Shown here piece by piece: positions 1-5,419 of a DNA stretch of 5,419 bases (positions within the stretch are counted from its first letter, which is position 1; each line of letters starts with the position of its first letter). A program made the position numbers and the translations under genes. Location: positions 1-5,419 of the forward strand of contig JBBDIO010000128.1 in NCBI GenBank assembly GCA_040880365.1, in the 5' to 3' direction. The stretch comes from JBBDIO01 sp040880365 (GTDB taxonomy: Bacteria > Chloroflexota > Anaerolineae > Caldilineales > Caldilineaceae). Below the pieces are notes generated by a model. It saw only the letters and a program-made list of their open reading frames with translations, was not told the DNA's origin and did no database searches.

Positions 1-1
1 G

Positions 2-3000
2 CAGCGCAGCAATATGACCGTGTCGGGCAATCGCATCACCAACAACACGGCTTCGGGGCGGGGCGGCGCGATTCACATCTTCAACGTGGACGGCGACGGC
101 GCGATCAGCGGCAATTTCTTCGGCTTTAACAATGCGTCGGGCGGCGGCAGCGCCATCTATGCCCACTTGCGCCCCGATAAATCACGCTTCTTTGTGTTGC
201 CGCTGCTGGATATCCCCGACCAGCTGATCCCGTTGATTCTGGGGCTGGAAGATGAACCCGCGGCCATCCGCATGGATCACAACACGTTTGCCCACAACCA
301 GGGCGGCTCGACGGTGCTTTTCTATGGCGAAGGGCGCGGGTTCATGGTGAACAACATTGTGGCGTTCAATTCGGGCACCGCTATCCGCGCCGAATCTGAA
401 ATTCTGCCCTTTATCCTGTTGATTGCGCCAATTCCCTTTATTGGTGTGCTGCCCATCCCCTATGTAGTGCCCTACATCCCCATTATCAATATGGATACCA
501 CACTCTGGTATCCATCGGCGAGCGCCGGCGGTTCACTGGGGGGCGCGGTCAACCAGACTGCCAGTGTGACGGGTGATCCGCATTTTATGGATGACGGCTA
601 TCACATCAAACGCATCTCCGCGGCGTTTGGCGCGGGCAAAAACAGCGGCGGCGGCCCCGATCTGGATGGCGATGGACGACCTACCGGCAACTTTGCCGAT
701 ATGGGTGCAGACGAGTATGTGCCCGCCACTACCGTGCGCTATCTCGCGCCCGACGGTGGTGATGGCGGTGGCGAGTTCTGTCGCAACTATGAGAACCCGT
801 GCAGCAATCTGCAAGTGGCGATTGATATGGCGCTGGACGGCGACATTATTAAAATGGCGGGCGGCACCTACGCGGGAGGCCATACCACGCGCGATGGTCA
901 GGTGCAGATGGGCTACATCACCAAAACGGTGACCATCCAGGGCGGCTATTATCCCTTCACTACCGACAACGATGTGACCGAAGGCGTCTACACCGACCAC
1001 GACTGGGAAGTGCCCTTCCCCGATTTGAACCCCACGATTCTGGATGCCGAAGACGGGGGCCGTGTGCTCTATATCTTCGACCCCGAACGCGTAGATCAGG
1101 AGGGCAACCCCATTGAGGTGCGCCCGGTGATTTCGGGGATTCAGATGCGCAACGGCAATGCGGCGGGCCTGCGCGGGCCAGAAGCCAACACCTTCCCCGC
1201 GGGCGGCGGCGTCTATGTGGATAAGGCCCAGGCCGTGCTGGACGATGTGACCATCAGCGAGAGCAGCGCCAACTATGGGGGCGGCTTGTATATTCTGGAA
1301 TCGGAAGTCGATCTCAACGACGTGCAGTTGCGGGAAAACAGCGCAACCCACCGCGGCGGCGGTCTCTATCTGGATAACAGCGACGACATCATGTTCCAGG
1401 GGATGCTCATCGAAGATAACGTCGCGCCGCGGGGCGGCGGCGTCTATATCTTCGCCAGCGACGCCTTTCTGGAACTGAACCAGATCCGCAACAACGGCGG
1501 CCCCAATACCGAGGCGGGCGGCGGCATCTATCTGGAAGCCAGCGCGACCAATATCATCAGCCATACCATCACCGGCAACCAGGCGAACCAGGGCGGCGGG
1601 GTCTATGTGGATACGGGCGAACCCCAGTTTGTGGGCAATACCGTCGCCAATAATACGGCTTTCCCCACCAATCCGCCGGGGCGCGGGGGCGGTTTCTATT
1701 TTGCCGCGAGCGGCGGACAGATGGCCCAGAACGTCATCGAACAGAATCAGGCCGATGATGGCGGCGGCATCTATCTGGATCAGGCCGAGGTGCAGGTGGT
1801 GGGCAACGAAATCACCGCCAATGTCGCCACGCGCGCGGGCGGCGGTGTCTACTTCCTGAGCACGAACGACGCGCGCGTGGCAGAAAACCAGATTACCCAG
1901 AATCGCGCCAATGGCACGGGCGAAAATGATGGCGGCGGCGGCTTATACTATGAATCCAGCCGCGCGGGCAGCGCGCAGAACCAGATACTCAACAATAGTG
2001 CGTTTGCCGGGGGCGGTATCTATCTCTTCTCCTTTAGCAATGCGCCTCTGGAAGAAAATACGATTGCCACCAACAGCGCCAACGGCGACGGCGGCGGCGT
2101 CTATGTCAAATTGAGCAATGCCACGCTGTTGGAAAATATCATCACCGGCAACAATACCGTGGTAGGCAGCGGGGGCGGTGTCTATGTGAAGCTCAGCGGC
2201 GCGCAGCTCAACAGCAATACCATCCACGACAACCGTGCCACTCTCTTTGGCGGCGGCGTCTATCTGGATGAAAGCGGCGCCAGCCTGCGCGGCGGTTCGC
2301 TGGAAAATAACCAGGCACGCGACGGCGGCGGCCTCTACATTTTCCGCTCGAATACCGCCACCTTCGAAACCGTGGGCATCCGCAGCAATGTGGCGGAAAA
2401 CAACGGCGGCGGCGTGTTCATTCGCCTGAGCAACGTGCCCTTTGAAGGGCAAATGATTGAAGAAAACCAGGCCGGTTTGCTGGGCGGCGGCGCGTATCTG
2501 GATGAGAGTAATTCTACTTTTGGGCGCAATCTGGTGCGCGCAAACAGCGCAGGCGAAAGCGGCGGCGGGGTTGCCATCACCAACCGCAGCAATGCCAACC
2601 TTTCCAGCAATGCCATCATCGATAATCAGGCGGGCGCCACGGGTAGCGGTGTCTTTGTGGGCGGCGCATCGCCCGCGCTGGTGCATACGACGCTGGCGCG
2701 CAATCGCGGCGGCGATGGCACGGGCGTCGCTGCCGAAAGCCGGGCCGGGGTCGCCAGCACGGTGGCGCTGGTGAATACCATTTTCGCCGGGCAAGACCTG
2801 GGCGTGCGCGCCGGCAGCGGTAACACGGTGACGCTGGAAGCCACGCTCTGGGATAACAGCGTGCAGACCCGCTTTACACCGGGCCAAGGCGTGATCGTGC
2901 CCGGCCCGGCGGATTCGAACTTTGCCGGCGCGGTCAATTTTGAAGCCGATGGCTATCACATCCAGCGCACATCGCTGGCGTTGGGATTGGGCATCTTCAC

Positions 3001-5419
3001 CGAAGTCACGCGCGATATCGACGGACAGGGCCGACCCCAGGGCGGCGCGCCCGATCTGGGCGCAGATGAACTGCCCGCCGAATGTCTGGCGGTGGTGAGC
3101 ACCGATCTGGAGCAGGTCTACACTGAAGTGCAGGAAGCCATCAACGCCGCGGACCCCGGCGCGGAGGTGCGCATTTCGGGCACCTGCGTGGGCGTGGGCA
3201 GCCAGGATGGCACCACCCAATTGGCCTATGTGAACAAGAATATTACACTGCGCGGCGGCTATACGCCTACCAACTGGCTGGTCTCCTATCCCATCACCCA
3301 GCCGACTTTCCTGGATGCATTGGGCGATGGGCGCGTGCTCTTTGTGGGGCAGAATGTGAACCCCACCATTGAAGACCTGAATCTGCTCGGCGGCAGCGCG
3401 AGCGGACAGGGCGGCGGACCGAGCGCGCTGGATGCGGGCGGCGTGATCTACGCGCGCAATGCCAGCCCCACGCTGCGGCGGTTGACCGTGGGCGGGGGGA
3501 CGGCCTATTACGGCGGCGGGCTGTATCTGCAAAACAGCCAGGCGACCGTATCCGATAGTGTATTCGACGGCCACAATGGGACCAAAGGCGGCGCGGTTTT
3601 CCTGCGCAACAGTACGGCTACGCTGCGCGATAATCTCATCCGCGCCGGCGCGGCCGAAGATGGCGGCGGCGTTTTCCTCAGCTTCAGCCAGTCGCTTTTA
3701 GAGAATAACCAGATCGTGCAAAATGCCGCCACGGGCGCGGGCGGTGGGCTTTTCCTGGAAAGCAGCCCCGCGACGCTGCGCGCCAATGTGGTCGCCACGA
3801 ATACGGCAGAGGCGGCGGGTGGCATCTATGTTGATGGCAGCAGCCCACAACTGGTGCGCAACAGCTTCACCGACAACGAGGCTCAAAACGGCGGCGGGGT
3901 CTATCTGTTGGGCACGAATGGCGTGGTCAACGGCAACCAGATTTTGCGCAACAGCGCGGGGATTGGCGCGGGCGTCTATATTCAGGGGGGCGAGCCGAAT
4001 TTTGCCAACAATGTGGTGGCCCAGAATCTGGCCCAGGTACAGGCGGCAGGCATCTATGTGCTGAGCGCGTCGCTGCCCATGCGCCACAATACGATTGTCG
4101 CCAATACCGGGGGCGATGGCACAGGGCTTTTTGTCACCGATCTGGGCACAGAGCCGTCGCAGATCGATTTTGTGAACAACATTCTGGCCGAACACACGGT
4201 GGGCATCACGCTCACCGCGGGCAATCGTGTGGATCTGGCCCACACGCTCTATGACCAGAACGCCGCTAATTTTGGCGGCAGCGGGATTGCCGAAGAAGGC
4301 GCGGGCAATTTCAGCGCATCGCCCCAGTTTGCAGACGGCCCCGGCGGTGACTATCATCTGGCGGGCAATAGCCCGGCGGTCGATGCCGGGACCGATGCAG
4401 GCATTGCCGACGACCTGGACGGACAGAGTCGCCCCGCAGATAACGGCTTCGACATCGGTGCCGATGAGTTTGTGGTGTTGGGGCTGCGCATGACCGTGCA
4501 GACCATCCCCGACCCCGTGGTGGCCGGTCAGGATGTGACCTTTGTGATTCGCGCGGTGAATCTGGGCAATGTGGATTTGGACGCCACGATTGTGGCGGAA
4601 TTGCCCGATGCGGTGATCCCCAGCGGTCTCTTTACCTTTACCGCCAACATTCCTGCCGGGCAGGCATGGACAGAGAGTATTTTTGCGCGTGCACGGCCCG
4701 ATTTCACCGGCGCGATGGAGATTGTGGTGACGGCGACCACCGAAAATGGACTGAGCGAGGTTGTGAGCGTGACCGCGCAGGCCGAACGCGCGGACTATGC
4801 CTTGCAACTCACAGTGGAACCCGTGCCCAACCCTGCGCCCAAAGGCGGCCAATTGCGCTATCGTATCAATCTCGCCAATCAGGGCAATCTTGCTGTGAAC
4901 CCAACCCTGCGCGCCCAGCTATCGCCCCAGGTCAGCTATGACGGCGCGCTGGAATGGAGCGCGGCCCAGTTGACGCCGGGCAGCGCGTGGGCGCGCAATG
5001 TGGATGTGCTGGTCGCGCCCGATGCCACGGGCACAGTGACGGCGACCTTCCGCGCGACCTCGCCCGAAGGCGCGACCGCCAATGTGACGGTGGAAGTGCC
5101 CGTTGCCGAGCCGGGGCTGGTCGTGCGGCGGACGATTACACCCAATCCGCCCCAGGCCGGGCGCATCGTGACCTATACGGTTTTTGTGACCAACACCGGC
5201 AATGTGGATTTCACGACGACGATCACCAACTTCATGCCGGAGGATGAAACCGGGCGGCCTCTGGTTGCCCCAGGTGGGCCGATTGTGTTTGAAGATGTGA
5301 CGATTCTGCGCGGCGAAAGGTGGATCCAGCAGATTGTGGGCGTCATCGAGCCGGGCTATGTGGGGCCGTTGGCCGGTTCGACCGTGGCGCGCACCGATTC
5401 CGGTCTGGTCTTTGTCTAC
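2..5419 (+). CDS. Giant multi-module beta-helix surface protein with C-terminal DUF11-like domains (partial, both ends missing)
   Basis: One frame stays open for 1806 codons across the whole window, with no start or stop that can be assigned, so the protein exceeds about 185 kDa. I translated it codon by codon and found no frameshift. It contains the end of one parallel beta-helix module (residues 1-240), two complete modules (about 243-1024 and 1025-1490) and three Ig-like DUF11/CARDB-type domains (1495 onward). Rungs read G-G-G-x-Y-x, then about 10 residues, N-x-I-x-x-N-x-A. Each module ends in a D-x-D-G...D-x-G-A-D-E tail of the choice-of-anchor Q type. Proteins of this build are exported and surface-bound in Chloroflexota and some other bacteria; the signal peptide and anchor would lie outside the window. 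Adhesion or matrix function is inferred. No active-site set is visible, so a polysaccharide lyase or hydrolase role is not supported. The coding frame and fold are secure; the function is not. Confidence 0.95.
182..241 (+). other. First hydrophobic insertion in module A
   Basis: Residues 61-80 contain R-F-F-V-L-P-L-L followed by D-I-P-D-Q and L-I-P-L-I-L, then an acidic run (L-E-D-E-P at 82-86). It sits between two beta-helix strands (A-I-Y at 51-53 and A-I-R-M-D-H-N at 88-94) where other rungs have only short polar turns. Two aspartates in the middle make a membrane span unlikely. It may be a loop packing on the outside of the helix. No family is recognised. Confidence 0.5.
401..487 (+). other. 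Second, proline-rich hydrophobic insertion in module A
   Basis: Residues 134-162 are almost all Ile, Leu, Val, Phe, Pro and Tyr, with P-I-P-F-I-G-V-L-P-I-P at 144-154 and no charged residue. Proline about every third to sixth residue argues against a transmembrane helix; an extended or polyproline-like hydrophobic loop fits better. It separates the strand ending G-T-A-I-R-A (125-130) from the D-T-T-L-W strand (165-169). In modules B and C the matching places (G-V-R-A-G-S-G-N-T-V-T-L before T-L-W, and G-I-T-L-T-A-G-N before T-L-Y) hold only a short polar turn. Bases 401-500 are about 46% G+C, against about 61% in a comparison stretch at 1201-1300. Confidence 0.6.
491..515 (+). repeat. Perfect 10-bp inverted repeat with 5-nt loop inside the coding region
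   Basis: The arm ATGGATACCA at 491-500 is the exact reverse complement of TGGTATCCAT at 506-515, with the loop CACTC between. It is translated as part of the D-T-T-L-W-Y-P strand region, and no T-run follows, so a rho-independent terminator is not supported. A weaker 6-bp hairpin (ATGTAG at 462-467, CTACAT at 472-477) lies just upstream. It could be a transcript hairpin, a palindromic protein-binding site or chance. Confidence 0.6.
575..718 (+). other. Tail of module A, choice-of-anchor Q-like
   Basis: Residues 192-239 read D-P-H-F-M-D-D-G-Y-H-I-K, then S-A-A-F-G-A-G, then D-L-D-G-D-G-R-P at 220-227 and A-D-M-G-A-D-E-Y at 232-239. The order (a D-P-x-F strand, G-Y-H-I, D-x-D-G-x-x-R-P, then D-x-G-A-D-E) is the closing signature of choice-of-anchor Q proteins. 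The D-x-D-x-D-G core here resembles a calcium-binding loop more than the other two tails do; metal binding is inference only. Confidence 0.75.
728..1201 (+). other. Head of beta-helix module B
   Basis: Residues 243-400. The module opens with T-V-R-Y-L-A-P-D-G-G, then C260 and C267, the capping helix N-L-Q-V-A-I-D-M-A (269-277) and D-G-D-I-I-K-M-A-G-G-T-Y (279-290). This is the usual start of a beta-helix of this group, in which an amphipathic helix caps the first coil. It continues with I-T-K-T-V-T-I-Q-G-G-Y (306-316), N-P-T-I-L-D-A (343-349) and G-R-V-L-Y-I (353-358). The matching landmarks in module C (1025-1143) are closer together: 29 residues separate GGY from NPT here and about 15 there. 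The two cysteines may form a disulfide, which would fit an exported protein. Confidence 0.75.
1202..2641 (+). repeat. Module B rung tract: 18 tandem GGG-x-Y beta-helix coils
   Basis: Residues 401-880 hold 18 coils starting at residues 401, 426, 452, 478, 506, 531, 562, 587, 613, 644, 670, 697, 724, 750, 775, 802, 828 and 854. Spacing is 25-28 residues except for two of 31 (from 531 and 613). Each begins G-G-G-(V/I/L/F/A) with Tyr usual next, and carries N-x-I-x-x-N-x-A near its end. This is typical of PbH1-type right-handed parallel beta-helices with asparagine ladders. At the DNA level the repeat unit is about 75-93 bases. The GGC-rich start is well conserved but the rest has drifted, including silent sites, so the copies are old. 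All units are coding. Confidence 0.9.
2642..2929 (+). other. Module B, last degenerate coils and T-L-W strand
   Basis: Residues 881-976 keep the coil rhythm without the triple glycine: G-S-G-V-F-V at 881-886, R-N-R-G-G-D-G-T-G-V-A-A at 900-911, V-N-T-I-F-A at 924-929, and L-G-V-R-A-G-S-G-N-T-V-T-L-E-A-T-L-W-D-N at 933-952. The series V-N-x-I, then G-x-x-x-x-A/G-G-N, then T-L-W/Y also occurs in module C (V-N-N-I at 1391-1394 and T-L-Y at 1415-1417), and marks the approach to the tail in this family. A loop with G-Q-G-V-I-V-P-G-P (961-969) follows. Confidence 0.7.
2930..3073 (+). other. Tail of module B, choice-of-anchor Q-like
   Basis: Residues 977-1024 contain A-V-N-F-E-A-D-G-Y-H-I-Q, S-L-A-L-G-L-G, D-I-D-G-Q-G-R-P at 1005-1012 and D-L-G-A-D-E at 1018-1023. 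The aspartate of the first motif and that of the second are 13 residues apart, the same as in modules A and C. Module C begins immediately, at A-E-C (1026-1028), with no linker. Confidence 0.8.
3074..3430 (+). other. Head of beta-helix module C
   Basis: Residues 1025-1143. C1028 is followed by V-Y-T-E-V-Q-E-A-I-N-A-A (1039-1050), a likely capping helix, then G-A-E-V-R-I-S-G-T-C with C1062. Next come L-A-Y-V-N-K-N-I-T-L-R-G-G-Y (1074-1087), P-T-F-L-D-A (1101-1106), G-R-V-L-F-V (1110-1115) and N-P-T-I-E-D-L (1120-1126). It aligns landmark by landmark with the head of module B but is shorter and has its cysteines at different places, so the two modules are diverged duplicates or were joined from different sources. 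Confidence 0.75.
3437..4261 (+). repeat. Module C rung tract: about 11 beta-helix coils
   Basis: Residues 1146-1420. Coils start at about 1146, 1171, 1196, 1221, 1247, 1273, 1297, 1323 and 1349, with two looser ones near 1375 and 1401. Spacing is about 24-26 residues. The glycine turn is weaker than in module B: full GGG appears at 1171, 1221, 1247 and 1297, while others are GGV, GGA, AGG or GAG. The S-P-x-L-x-x-N pattern (for example S-P-A-T-L-R-A-N and S-P-Q-L-V-R-N) is common here and rare in module B. The tract ends with V-N-N-I-L-A (1391-1396) and T-L-Y-D-Q-N (1415-1420). Confidence 0.85.
4313..4471 (+). other. Tail of module C, choice-of-anchor Q-like
   Basis: Residues 1438-1490 contain S-P-Q-F, G-D-Y-H-L, N-S-P-A-V-D-A-G-T-D-A-G (1456-1467), D-L-D-G-Q-S-R-P (1471-1478) and D-I-G-A-D-E-F (1484-1490). 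This is the most canonical of the three tails, since it keeps the S-P-A-V/I-D-A-G element that the tails of A and B have lost. The first Ig-like domain follows directly. Confidence 0.85.
4484..4786 (+). other. DUF11/CARDB-like beta-sandwich domain 1
   Basis: Residues 1495-1595. The start L-R-M-T-V-Q-T-I-P-D-P-V-V-A-G-Q-D-V-T-F and the core V-N-L-G-N-V-D-L (1519-1526) match the beginning of DUF11/CARDB-type Ig-like repeats (P-x-P, G, T-F/Y, N-x-G-N). L-P-D-A-V-I-P (1534-1540) and I-P-A-G-Q-A-W (1550-1556) follow in the usual order. Such domains are stalk or spacer units in bacterial surface proteins. Whether it belongs to DUF11 or CARDB cannot be settled by eye. Confidence 0.7.
4796..5110 (+). 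other. DUF11/CARDB-like beta-sandwich domain 2
   Basis: Residues 1599-1703. L-Q-L-T-V-E-P-V-P-N-P-A-P-K-G-G (1601-1616), L-R-Y-R-I-N-L-A-N-Q-G-N (1618-1629) and L-T-P-G-S-A-W (1657-1663) align with the same landmarks in domains 1 and 3. The later strand V-T-A-T-F-R-A-T-S-P-E-G (1679-1690) matches V-V-T-A-T-T-E-N-G in domain 1. Repeat length is about 104 residues. Confidence 0.65.
5114..5419 (+). other. DUF11-like beta-sandwich domain 3 (cut by the window edge)
   Basis: Residues 1705-1806. R-T-I-T-P-N-P-P-Q-A-G (1710-1720), V-T-Y-T-V-F-V-T-N-T-G-N-V-D-F (1723-1737) and I-L-R-G-E-R-W (1768-1774) repeat the pattern of the two preceding domains and are the closest of the three to the DUF11 consensus. 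The middle carries extra residues (about 1744-1762, including G-R-P-L-V-A-P-G-G-P), so this domain is somewhat longer. The frame is still open at the last base, so more domains or a C-terminal anchor should follow. Confidence 0.65.

Larger units (their letters stand above)
2..721 (+). other. Module A: C-terminal part of a parallel beta-helix module
   Basis: Residues 1-240. The first residues already follow the rung pattern (V-S-G-N-R-I-T-N-N-T-A at 7-17, then G-G-A-I-H-I at 21-26), so the helix began upstream. Further strands appear at A-I-Y (51-53), D-H-N-T-F-A-H-N (92-99) and V-N-N-I-V-A-F-N-S-G-T-A-I (116-128). This module is less regular than the later two: the triple-glycine turns are mostly lost and two hydrophobic stretches interrupt it (61-80 and 134-162). 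It closes with a T-L-W strand (167-169) and a choice-of-anchor-Q-like tail (192-239). Module B starts within about five residues of that tail. Confidence 0.8.

Noticed and set aside
401..487. Hydrophobic stretch as a signal peptide or transmembrane helix
   Set aside because: It lies inside the protein between beta-helix strands, is not preceded by a basic N-terminus or usable start, and contains too many prolines for a stable membrane helix.
491..515. Inverted repeat as a rho-independent terminator
   Set aside because: No T-run follows the second arm, the stem is not GC-rich, and the open frame continues for more than 4900 bases after it.
1202..4261. Tandem units of about 80 bases as a possible CRISPR array or non-coding satellite
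   Set aside because: The units are diverged, have no constant repeat plus unique spacer, keep the reading frame throughout and encode regular beta-helix coils.
1202..4261. Beta-helix as a pectate lyase or other polysaccharide-degrading enzyme
   Set aside because: The fold is shared, but no catalytic arrangement known from those families can be seen, and the coils are too uniform to single out an active-site cleft.
533..4919. Three long open frames on the minus strand (about 343, 543 and 384 codons)
   Set aside because: They are in exact codon register opposite the real gene. In that register antisense stops arise only from sense TCA, TTA or CTA codons, which this gene almost never uses: I find TCA at 182 and 533, TTA at 1943 and 3698, CTA at 4919. 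The antisense frames end exactly at 533, 1943 and 3698. Their translations resemble no known family.
573..5247. Many short open frames in frame 3 on the + strand
   Set aside because: They overlap the well-supported beta-helix frame, and their translations are low-complexity Ala/Arg/Trp-rich shadows of the GGC-rich repeats with no recognisable domain.

Overview
The window lies entirely inside one very large protein-coding gene on the + strand. Frame 2 (codons starting at base 2) runs from the first to the last base, 1806 codons, with no stop codon. Both the start and the end of the gene are outside the window. I found no intergenic space, promoter, terminator, RNA gene, mobile element or CRISPR array. 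Open frames on the other strand and in frame 3 are by-products of the codon use.

The protein is a modular, glycine- and asparagine-rich surface or secreted protein. It reads in order as: (A) the end of a right-handed parallel beta-helix module (residues 1-240), carrying two odd hydrophobic insertions; (B) a complete beta-helix module (about 243-1024) with a head, 18 regular GGG-x-Y rungs of about 26-27 residues and a tail; (C) a second complete beta-helix module (about 1025-1490) with its own head, about 11 rungs and tail; (D) three Ig-like beta-sandwich domains of the DUF11/CARDB type (1495-1595, 1599-1703, 1705 onward, the last cut by the window edge). Each beta-helix module ends with the same motif, D-x-D-G-(5-8 residues containing R-P)-D-x-G-A-D-E, as in the 'choice-of-anchor Q' proteins. 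Modules follow one another with almost no linker.

The combination of choice-of-anchor-Q beta-helix modules (head with 'GGY...PT.LDA...GRVL', rungs, 'TLW/TLY' strand, tail) and DUF11-like repeats, at roughly 60% GC, is familiar from large extracellular proteins of Chloroflexota (Anaerolineae and relatives). This is inference from family knowledge; the window holds no taxonomic marker. The likely role is cell-surface adhesion, matrix or carbohydrate contact. No catalytic residues can be assigned.

The most unusual places are a proline-rich hydrophobic insertion of low GC (401-487), followed at once by a perfect 10-bp inverted repeat (491-515), and the confinement of all four cysteines to the heads of modules B and C. 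I see no convincing sign of a new biological system.
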